A DNA stretch of 64,000 nucleotides from Actinomycetaceae bacterium (GTDB taxonomy: Bacteria; Actinomycetota; Actinomycetes; Actinomycetales; Actinomycetaceae), in contig JAUMZK010000005.1 in NCBI GenBank assembly GCA_030528145.1, positions 62,001-126,000 of the forward strand, given 5' to 3'. The notes under the pieces are model-generated. The model was given only the letters and a program-made list of their open reading frames with translations. It was not told the origin of the DNA and made no database searches. The translations under genes and the position numbers were made by a program. Below are positions 26,327 to 34,835 of the stretch, piece by piece (the stretch's first letter is position 1; every line of letters begins with the position of its first letter).

Positions 26327-26366
26327 CGCCGGTTAGGAACAGCCTGAGCTGCTGCCCTAACCGGCG
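26327..26366. terminator. Hairpin between the surface protein and the LLM gene
   Basis: CGCCGGTTAGG (26327-26337) and CCTAACCGGCG (26356-26366) are perfectly complementary 11-mers. Lies 28 bases after the surface-protein stop. No clear T-run follows on either strand, so the terminator call rests on stem strength and position. Confidence 0.55.
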
Positions 26367-26393
26367 TTTATCGGAATTGTTTTGCCCAGGCGC

Positions 26394-27833
26394 TTAGTTG
26401 ATGCTCAGTTTGCGCGATCGCAAGAACATTCCGGCCCCTATTAGCAGCGTTGCAAGACCAATACCAGATTTCACGGTAGATCCCGTAAGCGCCAGTTCAG
26501 ATTTTTTCACGGGTGCTGGCTGTGGTTTCGGTTTTGGGAGCGGCTGCGGCTTTTCCACTGCTACCGGTTGCGCAGGTGGTGGCGTTTGTGGGGTTGACGG
26601 AATGTGCGCGGGCGGTTTCGGTGCCGGTGGGACTGGCAGTACCGGAGGTACGGGGGGCGGCGTCACTGCGGGCGGCGCGGGCGGAAGCGGCGGGGCTGGT
26701 GGCGTTGATGGCATTTTCGAGGGCGAGGACGGGGGGACAGTGATCGTTCCTTCTACCGTCCCGCCTAACACACTAGGCTTGCCGGCGAGCGCCATGTCTT
26801 GGGCGCCCTTTACTTCCCATGTGCGGAACGTGGTCGCCGGCAACGAGTTCACGGTAATCTTCATGTGGAATTTGCTGGTAGCACTGGATTTTAGTGGAAT
26901 GGTGGCGGGCAGCGAGGTAGCGAACGTGTGCGTCACTTTTGGTGACTGCGTAGCTGGTGTTTGACCTATGTTTGACTGTGTGGTGGCGGCGTCTGTCTTG
27001 GGACCGCCGTGTTGGTCCTGAGCTACACGCAGCCGTGCCGCATCCGCGGAATTTTCCCCAGTGGTATTTGTCGCGGCACTAGGCGTTGCCAGTTCTGCCC
27101 CAGATACTGCCACCGTCGCTTTTACGTTTTGTGTTTTCCCGGAAGCGCTGTAAACCGCAATGTGGACGTCCGCCGTGCCGTTCGTGCCACTACGCACCTC
27201 TGTTTCCATCCGGTAAGGACCCGCGTTTTCTGCTGCTTCGCGCAGCATTTGCCCAGCTAAAGCGCGTTCTGCAGCAGTAACATTTTTACTTTGAATGGAA
27301 ATGACACCACGGTTAGTCAGGGAGTGCAAAGCGTACACAGCCGCACTGAGAGCCGTCGGGTTTCCCGTCCGTGCGGCCTGCACTGCCTCTGGCACTTTTT
27401 GTTGCAATATGTAGGCAAATGGCGGAATCTTGGCACTCTCTAACACGTATTTGTTAGTGGTTGGGCTAAACGAGGGCGGCGTGGGATATGCCTTCACCAC
27501 CAGCCGCTGCACCGGAAATTTCAGGTTGTGGGCTTTTTGCGAATACGCCCATTCTTGGTCCGAAGTGCATATCGCAATTTCGTTCCCCACCAGGTAACCG
27601 CCCAGGTCCGCCTCTGCAACCCTGCCCACAGCCTGCCAACTGGGGATCACCAATTGACTGTGGTGGGCGCCCTCGTAATTATCCGCAGTAGCGTTGTCGG
27701 CGTGAGCGCTGCCCGGCAAACCCACACAGATTGCGCTGGCAGCCCCGACCGCCGCAAGAATACCAAGTTTGCGAACTATCTTTTGTATAACACCTGGGTT
27801 CGCGACAGGTGGCAATAATTTTGTGTTGTTCAT
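26394..27833 (-). CDS. LPXTG-type cell-wall-anchored surface protein, possibly thioester-domain-like
   Basis: About 479 residues from the ATG at 27831-27833 (an upstream frame to 27875 lacks support). Signal peptide ends near GLPGSAHA. An N-terminal globular part (GGYLVGNEIAICTSDQEW, SAAVYALHSLTNRG) resembles Cys-Gln thioester surface domains; the Cys is present but I do not see the expected Gln, so this is tentative. A long Pro-rich wall-spanning segment (PPSSPSKMPSTPPAPPLPPA and following) precedes the sorting signal LALTG, a hydrophobic helix and RSRK. Likely class E sortase substrate and adhesin. Confidence 0.78.
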   Translation of the reverse strand: MNNTKLLPPVANPGVIQKIVRKLGILAAVGAASAICVGLPGSAHADNATADNYEGAHHSQLVIPSWQAVGRVAEADLGGYLVGNEIAICTSDQEWAYSQKAHNLKFPVQRLVVKAYPTPPSFSPTTNKYVLESAKIPPFAYILQQKVPEAVQAARTGNPTALSAAVYALHSLTNRGVISIQSKNVTAAERALAGQMLREAAENAGPYRMETEVRSGTNGTADVHIAVYSASGKTQNVKATVAVSGAELATPSAATNTTGENSADAARLRVAQDQHGGPKTDAATTQSNIGQTPATQSPKVTHTFATSLPATIPLKSSATSKFHMKITVNSLPATTFRTWEVKGAQDMALAGKPSVLGGTVEGTITVPPSSPSKMPSTPPAPPLPPAPPAVTPPPVPPVLPVPPAPKPPAHIPSTPQTPPPAQPVAVEKPQPLPKPKPQPAPVKKSELALTGSTVKSGIGLATLLIGAGMFLRSRKLSIN

Positions 27834-28042
27834 GCTTCTACTGTGGCGGGCAAAGACCCAGGAGGAACCGGGCAAACATATGTCTGTGGAAAACCGTCCT
27901 CGAAATATCTGTGGAAACCCACGCGAACAATCCCTTCAGTTTTCTTTCTTTCCCGAGGGCGACGCCCCTGTCCCCCACTTTTATCCAGATCACTTTTCCC
28001 CGGTTTGCATTTTCGGAACTCAGCGGGTTAGATTGGTTGAGC

Positions 28043-28129
28043 GCGCGAGTGGCGGAATAGGCAGACGCGCACGGTTCAGGTCCGTGTGCCCGTGAGGGCG
28101 TGGGGGTTCAACTCCCCCCTCGCGCACCA
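28043..28129 (+). tRNA. tRNA-Leu (anticodon CAG)
   Basis: Acceptor GCGCGAG pairs with CTCGCGC, followed by an encoded ACCA. The anticodon loop TTCAGGT gives CAG. Long variable arm as expected for tRNA-Leu, which also happens to contain one GAGGGCG copy. T arm GGGGGTTCAACTCCCCC. Confidence 0.96.
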
Positions 28130-28279
28130 TTGCTTAGCGCGCCGTCCTCGGAACAATCCACAATTGGCGAAATTCCTTATACAAAAGCAGGCAAGGCGGT
28201 ATCCAACTACGATTAACAGTCCAAAGCAGGCATACTAATAGTGGTAAGTTTTCCAACGGGATATTGCTAGGGGGCGTGC

Positions 28280-28972
28280 GTGAGCGTTTTTGACAGGTTT
28301 GAAAATGCCGTCGAACGCGGCGTAAACGGAGCTTTTTCGAAGGTATTTCGCTCGCAAGTAAAACCCGTAGACATCGCCTCGGCACTGCGCCGTGCAATGG
28401 ACGACAACACTTCGACCATCAGTTCTGCGCGCACAGTTGTCCCCAACGAATTCACCGTTCACCTGTCTGAAAAAGACTTCGATGCGTTAAACGCAACCGA
28501 CATCCTAATTGACGAATTAGCAGCAGAACTGACCACGTACGCGACCGAACAATCGTACAATTTTGTGGGTCCTATCCGCATTGAATTTCGCGCGCTCAGT
28601 GCGCAAATGCCCGGTGATATCCGGGTACTTACCAGTATGAAACGCGGCAACGTAATACCCGAGACCACACCCACCACCGGTTCCCCCACCTTGGAAATCG
28701 GCAACAAAAAATGGGTCTTGACCGAAGACGTAACGGTAATTGGGCGCGGCAGCGAAGCCGACATTGTTTTACAAGACTCTGGCGTATCGCGCAAACACTT
28801 GGAAATTCGGGTAACTCCCTACGGAGTAATAGCCGTCGACCTGGGGTCCACAAACGGTTCCTACGTCGAAGGGCACCGCATCACTGAAGCCACTTTGTTA
28901 GATGGCAACGAATTGACGGTGGGGCGCACCACCATCTACTTCTACAACCCTCAAGAAGGGGACTATCAGTGA
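28280..28972 (+). CDS. fhaA: FhaA-like protein (DUF3662 plus FHA domain)
   Basis: 230 residues from GTG. The N-terminal DUF3662/FhaA_N domain (1-120, starting FDRFENAVERGVNGAFSKVF) is followed by an FHA phosphothreonine-binding domain (about 145-225) with VIGRGSEADIVL, SGVSRKHLEI and LGSTNGSYV. In mycobacteria FhaA recruits MviN and modulates peptidoglycan synthesis after kinase phosphorylation. First gene of the seven-gene operon, overlapping fhaB by four bases. Confidence 0.94.
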   Translation: MSVFDRFENAVERGVNGAFSKVFRSQVKPVDIASALRRAMDDNTSTISSARTVVPNEFTVHLSEKDFDALNATDILIDELAAELTTYATEQSYNFVGPIRIEFRALSAQMPGDIRVLTSMKRGNVIPETTPTTGSPTLEIGNKKWVLTEDVTVIGRGSEADIVLQDSGVSRKHLEIRVTPYGVIAVDLGSTNGSYVEGHRITEATLLDGNELTVGRTTIYFYNPQEGDYQ

Positions 28973-29436
28973 CCTCAGAGCTAACTGTTACTGTTATCCG
29001 TCTGGGCTACCTGGTCCTCCTATGGGTGTTTGTTTTTGCGGCTTTAACCACGCTGCAACGCGACCTGTGGGGAACCATTGTGACCCCCCGCGGCAAGGGC
29101 ATTCCGCGACGCGAAGAACGCAAAGGAAAAAAGAACCCTGCCGCCCACCCCACCCACCTGTTAGTTACCGAAGGATCCCTGGTGGGCACCACAATGCCGC
29201 TGGGTGCGTCCGCAATTGTTATTGGACGCTCGCCCTCGTGCACACTGGTGATCGACGACTCGTATGCGTCCTCGACACACGCCCGCATATTCCGCGACCA
29301 GGACACTTGGTATGTAGAGGACATGCGCTCAACAAACGGAACTTTTGTTGACGGCGAGCGCATAACTTCCGCTCGCAAAGTTGGTCCCGGAATCACAATT
29401 CGCATTGGGCAAACCTGTCTGGAGTTGGTGCGATGA
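28969..29436 (+). CDS. fhaB: FhaB/FipA-like membrane FHA protein
   Basis: 155 residues from GTG (GTGA overlap with fhaA). One N-terminal transmembrane helix (about 8-28, RLGYLVLLWVFVFAALTTL) and a C-terminal FHA domain with VIGRSPSCTLVI, SYASSTHARI and MRSTNGTFV. In mycobacteria the homologue links FtsZ and FtsQ under oxidative stress as a substrate of PknA. Overlaps pstP by four bases. Confidence 0.93.
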   Translation: MTSELTVTVIRLGYLVLLWVFVFAALTTLQRDLWGTIVTPRGKGIPRREERKGKKNPAAHPTHLLVTEGSLVGTTMPLGASAIVIGRSPSCTLVIDDSYASSTHARIFRDQDTWYVEDMRSTNGTFVDGERITSARKVGPGITIRIGQTCLELVR

Positions 29437-30722
29437 GCCTAACTATAAGCTTTGCGGCACGCACCGACATGGGGCATATGCGAAAATCCAACCAAGACTC
29501 CGGATATGCCGGCTCCCACCTGCTGGTTCTCGCAGACGGCATGGGCGGTCCCGCCGGTGGCGACATTGCGTCCTCTATAGCAGTGGCCCACCTGGCCGTC
29601 CTCGACGCCGATACCCAAAAACCCGAAGACCTGTTGCACCTGCTACGCTCCCACATTGCGGATGCGCACGCCGAACTCATTGAACGCTCCGGGCAAGACG
29701 CCGAACTGCACGGTCTGGGCACCACCTGTATTGCCATACTGCGCAGCGGCAACAAACTAGCAATGACCCACATTGGGGACTCGCGCGCCTACTTGCTGCG
29801 CGGGGGTGAACTAAACCAGGTAACCACCGACCACAGTTTCGTACAATACCTGGTCGAATCGGGGCAAATCACCCCAGAACAAGCCGAAAATCACCCCCAA
29901 CGTTCCGTGCTCCTGCGCGTGCTGGGGGACAGTTCGTCGGAAATCGTCCTCGACGAATCGTTGCGCGAAGCCATAGTGGGCGACCGATGGATGCTGTGTT
30001 CAGACGGACTATCCGGGGTAGTATCGGCGCAAACTATAGCCGAAGTGTTGCTGAATGAACCCGATCCCGGCGCTGCCTGCGACCAACTGGTCGACCTGGC
30101 GCTAAAAGCGGGGGGTCCCGACAACGTTACCGTGGTCATTGGCGACATTGTGGAAACCAACGACGCCAGTGGCGAAATTTCTGATGTTCCCCAGATAGTC
30201 GGCGCAGCCGCCACTGACCGCTTGGCAAAAACCAGGGACGCAGCGTCCTCGGCCGGTCGTGCCAACCAACTTACGGCAGCTCCCCCTCCCCTTCCTTATA
30301 ACGAGGACGCCCGCCCCCATAGATCCCGCCGCACACTGGGCATTTTCCTGGGAATACTGGCGTTTTTAGTCGGCGGCGGTTTTTTGGGGTGGACGTGGAC
30401 GCAGTCGCAATTCTACGTTTCCACTCACAACGGTAAAGTGGCTATTTATCAGGGAATTCCCCAAAAAATTGGCGGCTTTAGCTTGTCCCATCTAAAAGAA
30501 ACTACCAACCTGCAAGTCAGCGACCTCGAACCGGTAGCAAGGCGACGCCTGCAAACCCCCGTGACCCGTTCCTCTCTAAGTGAAGCCCGCCAAGTGGTGC
30601 GCAATTTTGAACGCGAACACCGCGATGGTGAACTGCAAAAATCCCAAAATACCGGGAAAAGCACAAGTCCAAGCAACGGTAGCGCACCCGGTTCCTCCGC
30701 ACCCACCAAGCAGGGGGACTAA
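29433..30722 (+). CDS. pstP: PP2C-type serine/threonine phosphatase PstP
   Basis: 429 residues. Cytoplasmic PP2C domain (1-235) with metal ligands in GHMRKSNQDSGY, LADGMGGPAGG, HIGDSRAYLLR, LCSDGLSGVV and GGPDNVTVV. After an Ala/Pro linker one membrane helix (about 297-318, LGIFLGILAFLVGGGFLGW) leads to an extracellular domain of about 100 residues, as in mycobacterial PstP. It removes phosphates placed by PknA and PknB. Translationally coupled to neighbours on both sides. Confidence 0.95.
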   Translation: MSLTISFAARTDMGHMRKSNQDSGYAGSHLLVLADGMGGPAGGDIASSIAVAHLAVLDADTQKPEDLLHLLRSHIADAHAELIERSGQDAELHGLGTTCIAILRSGNKLAMTHIGDSRAYLLRGGELNQVTTDHSFVQYLVESGQITPEQAENHPQRSVLLRVLGDSSSEIVLDESLREAIVGDRWMLCSDGLSGVVSAQTIAEVLLNEPDPGAACDQLVDLALKAGGPDNVTVVIGDIVETNDASGEISDVPQIVGAAATDRLAKTRDAASSAGRANQLTAAPPPLPYNEDARPHRSRRTLGIFLGILAFLVGGGFLGWTWTQSQFYVSTHNGKVAIYQGIPQKIGGFSLSHLKETTNLQVSDLEPVARRRLQTPVTRSSLSEARQVVRNFEREHRDGELQKSQNTGKSTSPSNGSAPGSSAPTKQGD

Positions 30723-32197
30723 TGGCGACAGTACAAATACACCAGGCGCGCAGCGGGCGCCTGCCAGAAGTAGTATTACTCGCACTCGCTATATTGCTCG
30801 GCATGGGTGGATACCTGGCAACCACAATCAATAAAACCGGGTCGTTACCCCACGCAATGTGGATACACCTGGGCGTTCTGGTTGCCATCGCCCTCATAAC
30901 CCACCTGCTAGTACGCCACTTCGCCCCCTACGCCGACCCGGTAATACTACCCATAGCCGTGGCACTAAACGGCATTGGCTTGGCAATGATTTACCGGCTA
31001 GATAGCAGCTACCGGATGTTGGGACGCACCGGGCTGGTGGTGGGCACCAAGCAACTGGTAATCACCCTGGCTGGAATTATGTCCATGGCGTTCGTGTTGG
31101 CTTTTGTCAAAGACCACAAAAGACTGCGCCGATACAGTTACATCTGCATGGTAATGTCCATAATTATTTTGCTGCTGCCCATCTTCTTTCCCGCCGTAAA
31201 CGGCGCCAAAATCTGGATTAACCTGGGGTTCATTACATTACAGCCCTCGGAATTTGCGAAAATTTTGTTGGCAGTATTCTTTTCCGCATACTTGGTGGAC
31301 AACCGCGACAAACTGTCTGTGGGCGGACCGAAAATATCGGGCATCCACCTGCCGCGTATTCGCGACTTGGGACCACTAATGATCGTGTGGGCACTAGCCA
31401 TAGCGGTGCTGGTATTCCAACACGATTTCGGCACGTCCCTGCTGTTGTTCGGCATGTTCGTGTCCATGATTTACGTTGCCACTAACCGGGTATCCTGGCT
31501 GGTGATAGGCGCTATATTAATACTGCCGGGACTTTGGGCAGCCACCAAAGTCAACCACGTCGCCCAGCGTTTTGAAGGCTGGCTACACGCCCTCGACCCC
31601 GAAATATACAACAAGGTCGGAGGGTCTGGACAACTGGTCCAAGGTCTGTTCGGCATGGCTACAGGGGGACTATTTGGCACCGGTTGGGGCAGCGGTTATC
31701 CCCAACTCGTCCCCTTCGCTAATTCCGACTTCATTTTTTCTTCGTTAGCCGAAGAACTGGGTCTGACAGGCGTCCTCGCAATACTGCTGTGCTACCTGAT
31801 ACTGGTAGAACGCGGCATTCGCACCGCAATTGGGGTACGCGATGGGTTTGGCAAACTGCTAGCGACTGGGCTGTCCTTTGCTATCGCCTTCCAAGTTTTT
31901 GTAGTTGTGGGCGGATTGACGCGTGTCCTGCCATTGACCGGTTTAACCGCGCCTTTTTTGGCGGCGGGCGGGTCTTCGCTGCTGTCTAGTTGGATAATTG
32001 TGGGGCTAATGTTGCGCATATCCGACCTGGCGCGCCGCCCCTCCGAGAGCACCCCACTGCTGTCCACAAACGAAATCAACAAGTTGCCACTTTCTGGCGA
32101 AAACACACCAAAAAACACGTCCGGGTTGCCACCTCGCTCCGGTCATACCGCCGCCGACCACAACGTTACTGAATGGGTACCGGGGGTGAACCAGTGA
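30722..32197 (+). CDS. rodA: SEDS peptidoglycan polymerase, FtsW/RodA family
   Basis: 491 residues with 10-12 predicted membrane helices. SEDS features include QPSEFAKILLAVFFSAYL, the large extracytoplasmic loop after FQHDFGTSLLLFGMF (residues around 225), GSGQLVQGLFGMATGGLFG and the final PFLAAGGSSLLSSWI. It polymerises lipid II for elongation with its partner PbpA, the next gene (GTGA overlap). Cytoplasmic C-tail of about 60 residues is a possible phosphorylation target. Confidence 0.94.
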   Translation: MATVQIHQARSGRLPEVVLLALAILLGMGGYLATTINKTGSLPHAMWIHLGVLVAIALITHLLVRHFAPYADPVILPIAVALNGIGLAMIYRLDSSYRMLGRTGLVVGTKQLVITLAGIMSMAFVLAFVKDHKRLRRYSYICMVMSIIILLLPIFFPAVNGAKIWINLGFITLQPSEFAKILLAVFFSAYLVDNRDKLSVGGPKISGIHLPRIRDLGPLMIVWALAIAVLVFQHDFGTSLLLFGMFVSMIYVATNRVSWLVIGAILILPGLWAATKVNHVAQRFEGWLHALDPEIYNKVGGSGQLVQGLFGMATGGLFGTGWGSGYPQLVPFANSDFIFSSLAEELGLTGVLAILLCYLILVERGIRTAIGVRDGFGKLLATGLSFAIAFQVFVVVGGLTRVLPLTGLTAPFLAAGGSSLLSSWIIVGLMLRISDLARRPSESTPLLSTNEINKLPLSGENTPKNTSGLPPRSGHTAADHNVTEWVPGVNQ

Positions 32198-33636
32198 ATC
32201 CGCAGATCCGACGCCTCACGTACGTAATTGTTGCGATGTTCGTCACGCTAATGTGTGCTCTCACTTACCACCAAGTACTGGACGCGCCCAAACTGAACGC
32301 CGACCCCCGCAACGCACGCGCAATCTATGCCACCTACGGGCGGGACCGAGGCTCCATTATTGTGCAAGGCGAAGCCGTAGCGTCCTCGACCAAAAGCGAC
32401 GACGCGTACAAATACCAAAGACACTACAAACCCGGTTCCCTGTATGCGCTGTCCACCGGCTACTACTCCACAGCTTTCAGCAGTACCACCGGTTTAGAAA
32501 AAGAAATGAACCGGGTTTTGGACGGTACCTCCACCACCCTGCTGCGCAGCCGCATCCAACGCCTGTTCACAGGCGCACAACCGCAGGGCGGTTCCGTAGA
32601 ACTAACGCTGAATGCCACAGCTCAACAAGCAGCTGCCAAAGCTCTAGGTGATAAACGCGGCGCAGTAGTCGCCCTCGACCCCAAAACCGGAGCAATCCTG
32701 GCGTTATATTCTTCCCCCAGCTTCGACCCCAACGCGTTGGCAACCCACGACAGCGCGAAAGCCCAAGAAGCCTACGACGCGATGCTGAAAGATCCCAACC
32801 AGCCCCTGGAAAACCGGGCTTTCGGTGGACACCGGTACGCGCCCGGTTCGACCTTTAAAATAATTACCGCCGCCGCCATGCTGGAAAGCGGCAACTACAC
32901 TCCGGACACCAAAATAGACTCACCCGTGTCTATTCCCCTGCCCGGCACGCAAAGCACCCTAGCAAACGACAACAACGAACACTGCGGAGACGGACACCCC
33001 TCCCTATCCTTAGCGTTCGCTCTGTCGTGCAACACCACCTTCGCAAAAGCCGGCATGGAACTTGGGGAACAAGCGCTGGCAAAGAAAGCCGCCGACTTCG
33101 GATTTGGCAATACCCCAACAATTCCGCTGGTGGGGGCGCCCTCGGTATTCCCCAAAGACATGGCGCAAGCCCAAGTAGCAATGAGCGCCATCGGACAATT
33201 TGACGTTTCAGTAACGCCGCTGCAAATGGTCGAAGTCGCCGCCACCGTCGCCAACGGCGGCACCCACATGAAACCCTACCTGGTATCCCGTATTTTGGAC
33301 GCCGACCTGGCAGAACAAGACAAAACCACCCCCACCAAAGCTGGACAACCCATCAGCGCGGACACTGCCACTAAGCTTACGCGCATGATGGTTGGCGTAA
33401 CGCAACGCGGCACCGGCAAAGCCGCCGCCATCCCCGGAATCGAAGTGGCTGGCAAAACAGGTACCGCTGAACGCGGGGACGTTGCCGACGCTTGGTTCGT
33501 AGGTTTTGCCCCAGCCAACCAACCCCAAGTTGCCGTAGCAGTCATTGTCGAGGGCGGACAAGGCAGCGCCGTCGCATACGGTGGGGAAGTCGCCGCCCCA
33601 GTCGCCAAAGCAGTAATGGGGGCGATAATCAAATGA
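32194..33636 (+). CDS. pbpA: Penicillin-binding protein, PbpA type (class B transpeptidase)
   Basis: 480 residues from the GTG overlapping the rodA stop; the longer frame from 32173 adds seven residues inside rodA. One N-terminal anchor helix (LTYVIVAMFVTLMCAL), a dimerisation domain, then the transpeptidase with active-site Ser219 (GSTFKI), SCN (LSCNTTF) and Lys421 in KTGTAERGD. It cross-links peptidoglycan made by RodA. Overlaps pknA by four bases. Confidence 0.95.
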   Translation: MNPQIRRLTYVIVAMFVTLMCALTYHQVLDAPKLNADPRNARAIYATYGRDRGSIIVQGEAVASSTKSDDAYKYQRHYKPGSLYALSTGYYSTAFSSTTGLEKEMNRVLDGTSTTLLRSRIQRLFTGAQPQGGSVELTLNATAQQAAAKALGDKRGAVVALDPKTGAILALYSSPSFDPNALATHDSAKAQEAYDAMLKDPNQPLENRAFGGHRYAPGSTFKIITAAAMLESGNYTPDTKIDSPVSIPLPGTQSTLANDNNEHCGDGHPSLSLAFALSCNTTFAKAGMELGEQALAKKAADFGFGNTPTIPLVGAPSVFPKDMAQAQVAMSAIGQFDVSVTPLQMVEVAATVANGGTHMKPYLVSRILDADLAEQDKTTPTKAGQPISADTATKLTRMMVGVTQRGTGKAAAIPGIEVAGKTGTAERGDVADAWFVGFAPANQPQVAVAVIVEGGQGSAVAYGGEVAAPVAKAVMGAIIK

Positions 33637-34835
33637 GTCGCATAATCTCCGGGTTCACATTGGGCAACCGGTACGTTCTGCTCAGCCGCATCGCGGTGGG
33701 CGGTATGGGCGAAGTGTGGCAAGCCCGCGACCAAAAGACCAGCGACATTGTTGCCGCCAAAGTATTACGCGAAGAACTAGCAGGGCAACACCAGTTTTTG
33801 GCACGTTTTGAAGTCGAAGCCCGCAACGCCCAAAAAGCTAAACACGAAAACCTGGCGACCGTCCTCGACTATGGCGAAGAAGACGGGTTAGCGTGGCTAA
33901 TAATGGAACTGGTAAAAGGATTGCCACTAACTGACCTGCTGGCAAATTCCACCACTATGGAACCCGAACTGTTGCTGTCTATCTTGTACCAGACCGCGTG
34001 CGCCCTCGACGCCGTCCACCGCGCCGGTGTGGTACACCGCGACATAAAACCTGCGAACATTTTGATTACTCCCGAGGGCGTCGCCAAGCTTACCGACTTC
34101 GGCATCAGTTTGGGTAATAACCAGCAGCAATTGACCGCTGCCGGAATGGTAATGGGAACCGCCCAATACCTTCCCCCCGAACAAGCCATGGGAAACCAAG
34201 CCAGTAGCGTCGGCGACCTGTACGCCCTCGGAGTGATAGCCTACGAAGCCCTGGCGGGCAAACGCCCATTTACCGGAAAAACCCAGGTAGATATTGCGTT
34301 TTCACACGTCAACGACCCAGTACCACCGCTGCCGGACACCGTGCCAGCCCCCCTGGTGGACCTGGTTATGTGGCTGCTAAAAAAGGACCCAACCAAGCGT
34401 CCTCAAAGTGCCCGCGAACTGGCCCGCGCCCTTTCCAGGATTTCCAGCGAATTGAACAACACGGCAATTCCGCGCACCCAAACCGAAACAACCGGGAAAA
34501 CTACCAAAGAAACTACCGCGCCCGGTACCCCGGCAATAGGTACGCAGCTTAGGCAAAATAACCTGGCTAGTACCATCAAAAAGATGCGCGAATGGCGCCC
34601 AGGGGCAACTCCCAACTGGATTCCCAGCGAGGTCGCTAAAACTAACTCAGACCCCAAACCATCTTGTAGAACCAGAGGACCGCGGCACGCATCCACGCCG
34701 CCACCAAATTGGAAAAAACCGGCAATTGCAGGAATTATTATTTTCTTGCTGACGCTTTCGGCGTTACTGTATAGCACCTCAGGCAACGACCACGGGGTCA
34801 CTGAAGTAAAGGAAATTTCATGGCAACAACGCTAA
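33633..34835 (+). CDS. pknA: Serine/threonine protein kinase PknA
   Basis: 400 residues from the ATG that overlaps the pbpA stop; the frame is open further upstream but inside pbpA. Kinase domain (about 8-265) has the glycine loop IAVGGMGEVWQA, VAAKVL lysine, catalytic HRDIKPAN, TDFGIS and the activation loop to APE-like YLPPEQA. A Thr/Pro-rich juxtamembrane segment leads to a membrane helix (about 367-387, AIAGIIIFLLTLSALLYS) and a very short outer tail without sensor repeats, as in PknA. Controls cell shape and septation. Overlaps pknB by 16 bases. Confidence 0.94.
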   Translation: MSRIISGFTLGNRYVLLSRIAVGGMGEVWQARDQKTSDIVAAKVLREELAGQHQFLARFEVEARNAQKAKHENLATVLDYGEEDGLAWLIMELVKGLPLTDLLANSTTMEPELLLSILYQTACALDAVHRAGVVHRDIKPANILITPEGVAKLTDFGISLGNNQQQLTAAGMVMGTAQYLPPEQAMGNQASSVGDLYALGVIAYEALAGKRPFTGKTQVDIAFSHVNDPVPPLPDTVPAPLVDLVMWLLKKDPTKRPQSARELARALSRISSELNNTAIPRTQTETTGKTTKETTAPGTPAIGTQLRQNNLASTIKKMREWRPGATPNWIPSEVAKTNSDPKPSCRTRGPRHASTPPPNWKKPAIAGIIIFLLTLSALLYSTSGNDHGVTEVKEISWQQR